Origin: Kiritimatiellia bacterium
GTDB taxonomy: Bacteria > Verrucomicrobiota > Kiritimatiellia > UBA8416 > JABMPJ01
Reading direction: 5' to 3'
Assembly (NCBI GenBank): GCA_016783675.1
Contig: JADHWE010000009.1
Span: 1 to 54,830 of the forward strand
Length of the DNA: 54,830 bases
The translations under genes and the position numbers were made by a program. This document shows positions 41,243 through 49,650 of this stretch, piece after piece; the stretch's first letter is position 1, and every line of letters begins with the position of its first letter. The notes under the pieces are model-generated. The model worked only from the letters and a program-made list of their open reading frames with translations. It was not told the origin of the DNA and searched no databases.

Positions 41243-41626
41243 TTATTTCACGAAGAGCAGGTAGGCGGTGCCTTCGCGCTCGATGCCGTCGATTTCGGCT
41301 TTGAGATGGATGGGGGCTTCCACTCGGCGGCCTACCCTGATGCCACTGTCCTTGAGCAGGTAGGCACCCAGTCCGAGTCCAATCAGGAGGAAGAAAGCAG
41401 CCACGGCGAGGGCCAGGGGCGGGACAACCACGTAGCGACGACGGCTGTCGAAGAACTCGGAGTCGGCCTGCATCTTGATGCGTTCCAGCGAGAGCTTTTC
41501 ACGCTCGTGGGAAAGGCGCTCCCGCTCAAGCGCGATCTTCTCGCGCTCAAGCTCCAACTCGATCTTGACGTACTCCTCGGGTGGTGTGCGCGGGATGTCT
41601 TCGCTCTGTACGGTTTCTTCGCTCAT
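41243..41626 (-). CDS. Membrane protein with an N-terminal coiled coil, unknown function
   Basis: 127 residues. Residues about 18-58 are a strongly charged coiled coil (IELELEREKIALERERLSHE) and a membrane helix at about 68-90 (VVVPPLALAVAAFFLLIGLGLG) leads to a short external domain of about 35 residues. Topology is probably N-in, C-out. GAAGGA precedes the ATG at 41626. No family recognised. It has no operon partner. Confidence 0.75.
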   Translation of the reverse strand: MSEETVQSEDIPRTPPEEYVKIELELEREKIALERERLSHEREKLSLERIKMQADSEFFDSRRRYVVVPPLALAVAAFFLLIGLGLGAYLLKDSGIRVGRRVEAPIHLKAEIDGIEREGTAYLLFVK

Positions 41627-41710
41627 GGTGGGCTTCCTTCTGTGTGGCCGAATACAATGTAGCACTCCGGAGGCTGTTCATTCAAGCAGGGGCTTTTTTT
41701 GGGGAAAGAG

Positions 41711-41803
41711 GTGTCGGGTGTCGGGGGCGGTTGCCTCTGGGCTTGCGCACGGGACAGCCGCGCGCCCAAGCCGTGCTCACCGACACCCGACACCCGACAC
41801 CCA
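41711..41803. repeat. GTGTCGG tandem-unit hairpin
   Basis: GTGTCGG-type units (41711-41724) are inverted as CCGACACCCGACACCCGACA (41780-41799 and on to 41803). An inner imperfect hairpin (GGCTTG...CAAGCC) sits between. The construction, arms of short tandem units, parallels the 13-bp family. The rest of 41627-41910 has no gene. Confidence 0.8.
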
Positions 41804-41910
41804 CGGACAGACCCATTCTGCAGAATTTGGAACGGTCACCGATCAATCAGCTCTTCTCTATTGTCTCACATCCCCTCTTACGCTATGAGTGGACGGCAGG
41901 AGGACGATAA

Positions 41911-42939
41911 ATGAGCGTTGAACTTACGATTCCGCAAGTGAACAAGTTGGGCAAGGCGGGGACGGACTTTCTGGGCGTGCGTTATCCGCTCATCAGTGGC
42001 GGCATGACCTGGATCAGTGATTCGTCGCTGGTAAAGGCGGTGCATGACTGCGGCGGCTTTGGCGTTCTCGCGGCGGGCAACATGCCGCCGGAGTTGCTGG
42101 CCGAGGAGATTGATCGATGCAACGCGCTGGGCGGCGCCTACGCGGTCAACCTTGTCACGATTGCTCCGAACTACCCCGCCCATCGCAAGGTTGTGGTTGA
42201 GAAGGATGTTCCTCTTGTGATCTTTGCGGGTAATTTCCCTAAGCGCCAAGCTGTCGAAGAGGTCAAGGCGGCTGGCAGCAAAACGATGTCGTTTGCGTCG
42301 ACGATCTCGATCGCGGAGCAGCAGATCCGGTTCGGGGTAGACGCTCTACTCCTGGAAGGCAGCGAGGCGGGCGGGCACATCGGTCACGTATCGCTGACCA
42401 TTCTTCTGCAGCAGGTTCTTTTCCACAATCCCTCGGTGCCGGTGTTTGTCGCGGGAGGGATCGCAACAGGCAAGATGGTTGCGCACCTCCTTCTTATGGG
42501 AGCGGCAGGATGCCAGATGGGCACGCGCTTTGTCATGAGCGAGGAGTGCCTGGCGCACGACAAGTTCAAGGCGCGTTTCGCCGCCGCGCGCGCCCGCGAG
42601 GCGGTGTCGACGCCGGCGTTCGATCGGGTACGCCTGCCGGTGGTTGCAGTGCGTGCGCTGCAGAACAAGGGCATGCAGCAGTTCGGCGATCTACAGATGG
42701 ATCTCCTCAAGCAGCTCGACAGCGGGGCCATCAAGCGCGAAGAAGCGCAGTTGAAGGTGGAGGAGTACTGGATGGGCGCACTGCGACACGCGGTTGTGGA
42801 TGGCGACATTGAAGCAGGTTCGTTAATGGCAGGTCAAAGCGTTGGACTGATGGATCGCATCCAGCCGATGGCGGAGATCTTCGAAGATATGTTGACCGAG
42901 GCCGAAACGGAACTCACTCGGGTGAAGGAACTGCTGTAG
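41911..42939 (+). CDS. FabK/nitronate-monooxygenase-like flavoprotein
   Basis: 342 residues, FMN-binding TIM barrel. It starts FLGVRYPLISGGMTWISDSSLVKAVHDCGGFGVLAAGNM and has LLLEGSEAGGHIG, VFVAGGIATGKMVAHLLLMGAAGCQMGTRF, the phosphate-binding part of the flavin site. Nitronate monooxygenase and FabK-type enoyl-ACP reductase share this fold and are hard to separate by eye; no fatty-acid genes are adjacent. AGGAGG lies 7 nt before the ATG. Confidence 0.85.
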   Translation: MSVELTIPQVNKLGKAGTDFLGVRYPLISGGMTWISDSSLVKAVHDCGGFGVLAAGNMPPELLAEEIDRCNALGGAYAVNLVTIAPNYPAHRKVVVEKDVPLVIFAGNFPKRQAVEEVKAAGSKTMSFASTISIAEQQIRFGVDALLLEGSEAGGHIGHVSLTILLQQVLFHNPSVPVFVAGGIATGKMVAHLLLMGAAGCQMGTRFVMSEECLAHDKFKARFAAARAREAVSTPAFDRVRLPVVAVRALQNKGMQQFGDLQMDLLKQLDSGAIKREEAQLKVEEYWMGALRHAVVDGDIEAGSLMAGQSVGLMDRIQPMAEIFEDMLTEAETELTRVKELL

Positions 42940-43927
42940 GGACGGGGCCGGCGCGCACCTGTCCCTGGAGCCCGCTGGAGACATGGACGACTCCATCCAT
43001 GCCCACCACCACGGCTTCCACGCGTTTCTGCTTCTCAATGAGCTGCAGACCCTCGACAGGTCCGAGTACGCAAAGGGACGTGGCCAGCGCATCCCCCAGC
43101 TCGGCACTGGGTGCGACGACGGTTGCGCTCATGGCACCCGTGGCCGGACGGCCCGTGCGCGGATCAAGAATGTGGTGGTAGCGCTGCCCCTCGTGGTCGG
43201 TGAATCGTTCATAATCACCCGAAGTGACGATGCTGACATTCGAAAGCTTCAGCGCAGCCAGGGCCCGCTCGCGCTCGCGCGGATGCTTCACCGCGACCTC
43301 CCACGGTTGACCGTGGCGCAAGCCCAGCAGCTTCATATCACCCCCGGCGTCCACCATCGCGTGTTGCACACCGTGCTCTTGAAGCACCGACATGGCGCGG
43401 TCCACCCCGTAGCCCTTGGCAATGCCTCCCAGGCCAAGCAGCGTCCCGGCCGGCAAACGCACGCTATTGGCGGCGGCATCGACGGTAACGCGATCGCCGC
43501 CCACGAAGGCCAACGCCGCCTGAATGGTGGGTTCATCAGGGATCTTCGGCGGCTTGGCCTTGAAATCCCAGAGCGTGCCAACGGACGCAAACGTGGGGTC
43601 AAACGCGCCACTGGTGAGTGTACACACCGCAATAGAGCGACCGATAATGGCGGCAAGTTCGCGCGGCACCGTGGCAGGTCGGCCTGCTTGCGCGTTGAGA
43701 CGGGTCAGCGGCGAGGGCCGCCAGTCAGTCATGAGGTCCTCGACACGCTGAATCTCGGCAATGGCCGCCTCGATGGCCCGGTCGAGCTCGGCCGCGTCCT
43801 CGCCGATCACAACCAGGCGCAGGCTGGTGCCCATGACGCCAAGATTGCGTTGCCGTTCAACCAGGGGTTGGGCGGAGCACGACAAAACTGTCGCCAGACA
43901 AAGCGCGACTATCCAGGCCAAACGCAT
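42914..43927 (-). CDS. apbE: FAD:protein FMN transferase (ApbE)
   Basis: 337 residues with a signal peptide/lipoprotein-like start (RLAWIVALCLATVLSCSA, with a possible lipid Cys17). The ApbE core is visible as GVMGTSLRLVV, SGAFDPTF, GLGGIAKGYGVDRAM, DAGGDMKLLG, and HHILDPRTGRPA. It moves FMN from FAD to a Thr/Ser of a target protein outside the cytoplasm using Mg2+. The gene follows DUF3570 and DUF4266 in one operon, overlapping the DUF3570 stop, and converges with the flavoenzyme at 41911 by 26 bp. No FMN_bind domain protein is nearby, so its target is open. Confidence 0.92.
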   Translation of the reverse strand: MRLAWIVALCLATVLSCSAQPLVERQRNLGVMGTSLRLVVIGEDAAELDRAIEAAIAEIQRVEDLMTDWRPSPLTRLNAQAGRPATVPRELAAIIGRSIAVCTLTSGAFDPTFASVGTLWDFKAKPPKIPDEPTIQAALAFVGGDRVTVDAAANSVRLPAGTLLGLGGIAKGYGVDRAMSVLQEHGVQHAMVDAGGDMKLLGLRHGQPWEVAVKHPRERERALAALKLSNVSIVTSGDYERFTDHEGQRYHHILDPRTGRPATGAMSATVVAPSAELGDALATSLCVLGPVEGLQLIEKQKRVEAVVVGMDGVVHVSSGLQGQVRAGPVPTAVPSPE

Positions 43928-45090
43928 CAGAACTGACGCCGATAGGCAAAGCGGCCGAGAGTCTGGTTGATGCCGTCGTCCCGTGTAATGTAGTCCACCG
44001 CGAAGTCGTACTCGCTGCGTTCCCCGCTGACGAGGGTTAGCAGTCCACCCAGTGTCTGTGCCGTGAGGGAACCCATGTCGGAGTCCTGCGTGCGGAACTC
44101 GGTCTCGGTCAGGAAGTGTTCCGAGTAGGCATCGACCTCGCTCTGCGTATAGAGCCGGTAGCGCAACCTGAGCCGCAGCCGGCCATCGATCAGCCAGTGG
44201 TACCAGCGCGGTTCGAGAGATACGCCGGTCATGCCCCAGGAATCAGCGTAGACGCGTCCGCCCAGTTCCACGGCATGCCGCGGGGCAAGCGATCGGCGCA
44301 CACTGCCGAACACGGCGCCACGCACGAGGGAATCCTCCAGCTCTTCAACCACCTCGCGTCCCGCGGCGTTTCCAACCAGGTTGGTGTTGGCGATCACGGT
44401 ATCCTCGATAACCACCGCATTGTACGGGGTCTCGAGATAGCCCGACTGCACGGTGAGCACGCCGCCATACTCGGCATGGGTGACGGGATTGATAACCTGG
44501 TAGGCGTTGATCTGCCCGCTCAGCGTGATACGGGTGTCGGATCCATCTTCAGTGCCATCGTAGCGGATCAGGTCTACGGTATCGAAGAAACCGTTCACGG
44601 CATACTTGATCGAGGAGTTGCCATCGGGAGCGATGCTCTTGTAATCGCCGCCCAGTCCGACCGAGAAGTAATCGTACTCTGCGGAGAGGTGAGCAAAAAC
44701 GCCCCATGTATGCCGGGCGTCGAGCTCACGATGAATGCCACCTTCGATCGAGATGTAGTTATCGCCCGACGCGCCGCTCTGTTCCGGGAAATTGCTCAAC
44801 CGGTCGATAGAGGCACACGACACGTAGTCGTATGAGAACTTCAACCAGGCGGCAGTCGTGTCGGAGATGTTGTAGTCGAACACGATAACGGGTTCGACGA
44901 TGGTGGATTCTTCGTCGAGGAACGGGTTGCCTTCCTCGCCGTTGCTTCCATCTTCATTGCTGTAGAACCCGAGCCCGAACTCGATAGAGCCATGGCCGGC
45001 ATCACCTTCGGCCGCAGACAACATGCCGACCGATCCAAGGATCACCGTCAGCGCCAACACCAGGGAGAGTCTCTGAGTCATCAGTAACAT
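43927..45090 (-). CDS. DUF3570 outer-membrane beta-barrel protein
   Basis: 387 residues. A signal peptide (TQRLSLVLALTVILGSVGMLSA) is followed by a run of alternating aromatic strands, IVEPVIVFDYNISDTTAAWLKFSYDYV to the C-terminal FAYRRQF, the last strand ending in Phe as in outer-membrane barrels. DUF3570 proteins occur with DUF4266 and ApbE. ATG at 45090 has GGAGG 6 nt upstream (start chosen); the overlap with DUF4266 shows coupling. A role in the outer membrane for the operon is inferred. Confidence 0.88.
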   Translation of the reverse strand: MLLMTQRLSLVLALTVILGSVGMLSAAEGDAGHGSIEFGLGFYSNEDGSNGEEGNPFLDEESTIVEPVIVFDYNISDTTAAWLKFSYDYVSCASIDRLSNFPEQSGASGDNYISIEGGIHRELDARHTWGVFAHLSAEYDYFSVGLGGDYKSIAPDGNSSIKYAVNGFFDTVDLIRYDGTEDGSDTRITLSGQINAYQVINPVTHAEYGGVLTVQSGYLETPYNAVVIEDTVIANTNLVGNAAGREVVEELEDSLVRGAVFGSVRRSLAPRHAVELGGRVYADSWGMTGVSLEPRWYHWLIDGRLRLRLRYRLYTQSEVDAYSEHFLTETEFRTQDSDMGSLTAQTLGGLLTLVSGERSEYDFAVDYITRDDGINQTLGRFAYRRQF

Positions 45091-45299
45091 CCGCAACCTC
45101 CCCCGGCTGACGATCCTATCCCCCCGACGCTGCCTTCGCGCGAGTAATAGACTTTCTGGTAGAAATGTGTTTCGGCGGCGGATTCCCCATATTTCATGAG
45201 AGGATCCTGCAGGCGCGCCCGCTCATAGACCGCCACGGAGCGACAGCCTACAGCGCTGCACGACAGCGCCACGATAGACAGAAACAGAATGTATCGCAT
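45081..45299 (-). CDS. DUF4266 small exported lipoprotein
   Basis: 72 residues. A signal sequence (RYILFLSIVALSCSAVGCRS) ends in a lipobox (AVGC). The mature part has AVYERARLQDPLMKYGE and a C-terminal glycine/cysteine-rich tail REGSVGGIGSSAGGGCGCY. The DPLM box and the GGGCGC tail are the DUF4266 signature. The tail is the most likely site for modification or metal binding. First gene of the DUF4266-DUF3570-apbE operon. GGAG precedes the ATG at 45299; an in-frame TTG upstream was rejected. Confidence 0.88.
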   Translation of the reverse strand: MRYILFLSIVALSCSAVGCRSVAVYERARLQDPLMKYGESAAETHFYQKVYYSREGSVGGIGSSAGGGCGCY

Positions 45300-45458
45300 A
45301 GGACTCCAAACTCTTTTCAATCACTGCTGGATGAAACACTCGCACATCCATAACAGTGAGACAATCATGAAAGATGAGTCAATCGAACGTCTTTTATTAA
45401 CAGACAATTAGCACCCACTGTAGCTCGCCAACGGCAGGCGCGTCCTCCCGCTCACATA

Positions 45459-48400
45459 TCACTCCGTAATCCGCAGGCGGTAGAAGAGCTGTTCCATGAT
45501 GTTGCTGAAGGGAATTTGCACTTCAACTGTACCGTCCGGCTGCGGAGTCGGCGTTGGCAGTATCGGCCTCCACGGCCCGTCAACGAGGTGTTCGTTGGTC
45601 TGGATCGCGAAACGGGCCACCATGCCGGAATCCGTGCTCGTTCCGAAGCTGTAGGTGAGGGTCGTCCCATCACTCTCAAGACTAGGCAGCTTTGCCTGCT
45701 CGGCCGGGCTCAGCGGACCGATGGGGTTGACCCCATGGAAGTAGGCCGCAAGATTCCAGACCCCATCACTGTTGTCGTCCGCATCGGGGTCGCCCGACCC
45801 CGACCAGCTAACCGTCGACCGATAGGCCGGGTAGCCGCCCTGAGAGCAAGGGGTGCAGCCGTACAGTACCACATCGTCAATATACCAGCCGTCCCAAGCG
45901 ACGTCACTGTCACTACCCAAACGCCAACGAAACTTGACGGACTGGCCTGCGAGGTCAGTCAGGTCAACCGTGGTGGTCCTCCAGTCGCCCGTCCAGATGG
46001 ACCATGCCGGACGTCCACTGAGAGGATTGCCGAAGCCGCTCTCGAGAACCCAGTCGTAGGCCCCACTCGTGAAGCGGTTTGCATTGGCCGGCACCGTCCC
46101 ACCGTTACCGGCCAGAATATCGAACCATGTCGTCCCGTTGTCCGTCGAGTACTCCAAGACGCCCCCGTCATATTGGTCGTCCAGATCCACGTAGTGCTCG
46201 AACATCAACTCAGATGTGCACCCGGCCGGCAGCGATTGAGCGGCCGTAATCTGAACCACCTGATCCTTGACGCTCGGCTCGTTTGTGCAGAACAAGGAGC
46301 GAGTCGGTGACGTGTATCGGGCCATTGACACGGCCCACGGCACAGTCCCGCCCGGATCACCCGGCCCTGCGTATACACTCCAGGCGCCGGCCCCGCTCTC
46401 CACATCATCGGTGAAGAGCGGAAACGCCGGACCGGTTGCCTCTCCGGACAACGTCTGCATATTCATCTCCACCAGGCCGCCGCCGCAAGGGCCACCGCCG
46501 GAACCCGCCAGATCTTCAGCACGGACCAGGTAATGAAACGCCACCCCCGGCGCCACGGCGCGGTCTACGACACTGGTACTATCCAGGCATGTGGCGACCA
46601 CGTTGCCGCTGTTGGTCTGCACGGGAGAAACGGTGTCGCGGTAGACCGTGTAGACAATCGGCCCACCACACTGCGGCGTCGCAGCCGCCCAAGTCACTCG
46701 CAAGGCACATGGATCATCTCCGGTCGACGCTACGCTATCGACACCGCTGAATAAGGGAGGCTCCCAGCAAGGTCCGGTCGTTGCACCCTCTACGCACGAA
46801 CTGTAGAAAGACTCGCATTGATCTGTCGCGTTATAGGAAGTGACCTTGTAGCTGTGTGTTGCGATGCCGGATATGTTGGAGTCAACAAGCATCGTGCCCG
46901 CAACCTGCGTGCCTATGCGTTCGTAGATCGGCTGTGAACAGGGCCCAACGACCCGGTACACGTTATAGCTGTCGGCTCCCGAGGAAGGAGACCAGCTAAC
47001 GGCGATACGGTGGTCTCCATCGGGCGCCGTGCCCAGCCCTGCAGGAATCGGCGGCGAGCAACCACACCCATCGATACTGAAGCTATTGACGCGTGTAGAC
47101 CACTGGTCGGCTGCATTGTACTCACCGGTAAACCAGAACGTGCAGCCAGACACGGGGTCCACCGACATAGCGGCATAGTCACCATAGCGCGTACCGGATA
47201 TCTGCGAGGCGCTCCCCGCGATGATAGTGGTCTCAGGAACGGTGAGTGTCCCGGCGGTGTCGCCTGCGAGCCGGCCGGTGTAACGCAACCCCGGATACTC
47301 ATTGCTCGACGAGATATTGTAGGCCACGGCCAGGTTGCCGTTCTGATCGAGAGCGGCACTGGGCATCCAGCGACTGTGTGCGTCGGGCGCATATGTCCCC
47401 TCATCGTGAAGCGCCCATGGACCACCACTTCGGCGCAACTCGAACCAGCGAACGCCGGCGTGGTCGGTGCCGTCCACATCGGTCACAAAGCTGCCGCAGA
47501 GACTTTCGTGGCTCTGGAAATTTCGATACTGCAACCGCCACATGACGGGCTCTCTGAGCGGATCAAGGGTGGTACTCGTTCCAGGTTGCGGAATGCCCTC
47601 GAAGGCCGTGTAGCCGTTGAGGTGTGAATCAAACTCGGTGACGGCAATGCTCGTGGGCCCTGTGAGCGTAGAGTTCGCCGGCGTATCCCAGTCGACGCTG
47701 AACTCAAACAGCTCCAGGTAGTCCTCGCTGGGGTCATTGCTTCCGGCATTGTGAGCTTCGTCATCGCGATGACGCATAGCGATATGGACGGCACCCGGGG
47801 GCGGCGCGGAACCATCGACATCCGCAGGCGTTAGAGTCTGGAACGAGAACGCGGCGAGTCCCGAGGTCGTGAAGCGCTGCATGGTGGCGGGCTGCCCATA
47901 GAGCATCCTGGTACGATCAAGTGCGTAGTAGGAAGGCGAGCTTTCGTTACTGGTGACGTAGTAGGCGTCCGGCCATACACCGTATTTTGGATAATCAGGA
48001 AAATCGGGCGTGGAGAACATGTAGTGATACCAGCCGCCACTGATGGGGTTGGGCGTCTGCGAGATATAGATGTGAAGTTCGTTGGCGCTCGAGGCGAACT
48101 CGCTGAGCAGCCAGCGATCAGCGGCTTCGTCATAGAGCACGATAGGGTCACCGCCGCCGGTCACATTGGCGGCATGAATACTCTTCATCGTAAACGGCCC
48201 GGCGGCGACGCTACCGTCACTCTTGTTATAGACCGTACAGACCGATCCGGCTGTATCGTGGTTGATCGCCTGTATGAAATAGTCGGGGCCAGCATCTCCT
48301 ACCGTGTCGGGAGGCATAACACCCGTAAAGCCTTGGCCATCGAAATTGAGTCCGGGAGTGACCGATGCGCGCGACGGGAATCGAGCCATACCCTCGCTCT

Positions 48401-48680
48401 GCAGGCGCAACAGGGGGTCCAGGCGCGGTCTGGGCGCGTCCCGCTCCACGGCCTTGCGACGATGACGACGCGGAATCTCTTTGATCGGGTCGCCTGGTTG
48501 CCAGACATGAGGATGCGGCAGATCGCGGAGATCGACCCTAATGACGGCGGCAACAGCTGGCTCGGTATACTCGGCCCCCTGAATCCGCACGGGAGCTACC
48601 GGAGCACCCACGCATAGTCGGGCCATACACATCCCCCCGAGAACCAGGGCGATACAGGGAGTCCTCACATGGTGTTTCAT
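45459..48680 (-). CDS. Large secreted protein with fibronectin-III-like region
   Basis: 1073 residues with a signal peptide (about residues 1-26). The N-terminal two-thirds (about 80-560) has no named family but shows ordered motifs such as SASQISGTRYGDYAAMSVDP, suggesting a beta-propeller or secreted-enzyme-like fold. FN3-like domains occupy about 560-760 (PDGDHRIAVSWSPSSGADSYNVYRV). A jelly-roll-like region about 770-950 (DDVESGAGAWSVYA) and a short C-terminal tail (YSFGTSTDSGMVARFAIQTNE) follow. It looks like an extracellular or surface protein. It lies 3' of the DUF4097-like gene with a 4-nt overlap. Start ATG 48680 has GGAGAGAAC upstream. Confidence 0.8.
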   Translation of the reverse strand: MKHHVRTPCIALVLGGMCMARLCVGAPVAPVRIQGAEYTEPAVAAVIRVDLRDLPHPHVWQPGDPIKEIPRRHRRKAVERDAPRPRLDPLLRLQSEGMARFPSRASVTPGLNFDGQGFTGVMPPDTVGDAGPDYFIQAINHDTAGSVCTVYNKSDGSVAAGPFTMKSIHAANVTGGGDPIVLYDEAADRWLLSEFASSANELHIYISQTPNPISGGWYHYMFSTPDFPDYPKYGVWPDAYYVTSNESSPSYYALDRTRMLYGQPATMQRFTTSGLAAFSFQTLTPADVDGSAPPPGAVHIAMRHRDDEAHNAGSNDPSEDYLELFEFSVDWDTPANSTLTGPTSIAVTEFDSHLNGYTAFEGIPQPGTSTTLDPLREPVMWRLQYRNFQSHESLCGSFVTDVDGTDHAGVRWFELRRSGGPWALHDEGTYAPDAHSRWMPSAALDQNGNLAVAYNISSSNEYPGLRYTGRLAGDTAGTLTVPETTIIAGSASQISGTRYGDYAAMSVDPVSGCTFWFTGEYNAADQWSTRVNSFSIDGCGCSPPIPAGLGTAPDGDHRIAVSWSPSSGADSYNVYRVVGPCSQPIYERIGTQVAGTMLVDSNISGIATHSYKVTSYNATDQCESFYSSCVEGATTGPCWEPPLFSGVDSVASTGDDPCALRVTWAAATPQCGGPIVYTVYRDTVSPVQTNSGNVVATCLDSTSVVDRAVAPGVAFHYLVRAEDLAGSGGGPCGGGLVEMNMQTLSGEATGPAFPLFTDDVESGAGAWSVYAGPGDPGGTVPWAVSMARYTSPTRSLFCTNEPSVKDQVVQITAAQSLPAGCTSELMFEHYVDLDDQYDGGVLEYSTDNGTTWFDILAGNGGTVPANANRFTSGAYDWVLESGFGNPLSGRPAWSIWTGDWRTTTVDLTDLAGQSVKFRWRLGSDSDVAWDGWYIDDVVLYGCTPCSQGGYPAYRSTVSWSGSGDPDADDNSDGVWNLAAYFHGVNPIGPLSPAEQAKLPSLESDGTTLTYSFGTSTDSGMVARFAIQTNEHLVDGPWRPILPTPTPQPDGTVEVQIPFSNIMEQLFYRLRITE

Positions 48681-49534
48681 TGTTCTCTCTCCTCCCCTCC
48701 CTGCCAATCAGGGAAGTGCTTCAGCAGGTCAATCCGTCCTCGATCGCTGTACAGCGATACCGTGTGGACAGGTCGCGCCGGATGCAGGGTCCGCCCGATC
48801 AGCCGTCCCCACCATCCTCGCGTGCTTCTACACGCCTCCGAAATGCGAGATGCAACTTGCTTGATATGACTGCTTTGGGCCTGTTCTACACGCGTAGAAT
48901 AGTCGCAACTGACCCTCCCGGCTGATCGCATGCGGGCACGCACATCGGCGTAGCGGGGAAGACGCAAGTGGATATCCCCCGTAACGGTCCGAATATCAAC
49001 CGGCTGCGACCACCGCTCTGACGTGCGAACCATCACGTTAACGGCGCCGGACTGCGTGGTTACAGACAGGGGGCCGGAGACACGCGCATTCACCTGGCCG
49101 GACTCCGTCTCAATGACGACCGGCTCAGATCCTCTCGCCTCCACCAATCCATCCACAGTGGCAAAGTTCAGAGGGGCGCCCGAAGGCACAAACACCGTCA
49201 GGTCGACACGCGGCTGCCCGGGGCCTTTGACGCAGGGCGGCGTCACGGTGACATGCATGACACCGTCCGACTCCACCATGGTGACTTCCGGCGGCGTCAA
49301 CGCGCCGGGAGGCGTCTGAACGATCGCAAAGACCGCAACGTTCCTATCCTTCAGCTTGCGGCACCGGATATCACCGCACGGATTGAATACGTTTACTGCG
49401 TGGCCTGCGCGGAGTGGCTTCTCCATCCTGACCCGTTCCATGCCCCACTCATTCGTTTGGGCAGGGGCGGACGGCGTGTAGAGAACCAAGAACAGGAGGG
49501 AGAGTTGGACAGGGATGTTATGGCGTCTGAGCAT
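48677..49534 (-). CDS. Exported protein with DUF4097-like beta-repeat region
   Basis: 285 residues. A signal peptide (LRRHNIPVQLSLLFLVLYTPSAPA) precedes a region built of short parallel strands (LNFATVDGLVEARGSEPVVIETESGQVNARVSGPLSVTTQSGAVNVMVRT), the alternating pattern of DUF4097 adhesin-like right-handed beta-helices. The C-terminal part holds an Arg/Ser-rich segment. The gene overlaps the large secreted protein by 4 nt, so the two are co-translated and probably act together at the surface. Confidence 0.75.
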   Translation of the reverse strand: MLRRHNIPVQLSLLFLVLYTPSAPAQTNEWGMERVRMEKPLRAGHAVNVFNPCGDIRCRKLKDRNVAVFAIVQTPPGALTPPEVTMVESDGVMHVTVTPPCVKGPGQPRVDLTVFVPSGAPLNFATVDGLVEARGSEPVVIETESGQVNARVSGPLSVTTQSGAVNVMVRTSERWSQPVDIRTVTGDIHLRLPRYADVRARMRSAGRVSCDYSTRVEQAQSSHIKQVASRISEACRSTRGWWGRLIGRTLHPARPVHTVSLYSDRGRIDLLKHFPDWQGGEEREQ

Positions 49535-49650
49535 GTGAAATGCTACTCGAACTCCGGGGTAAGGTCCACACGTGAATCCAGTACCGGTATTGTTATCAGA
49601 GAACTATCACATCTAGACATAAGGCATGACGCCATGCATACTCTGCGGCT

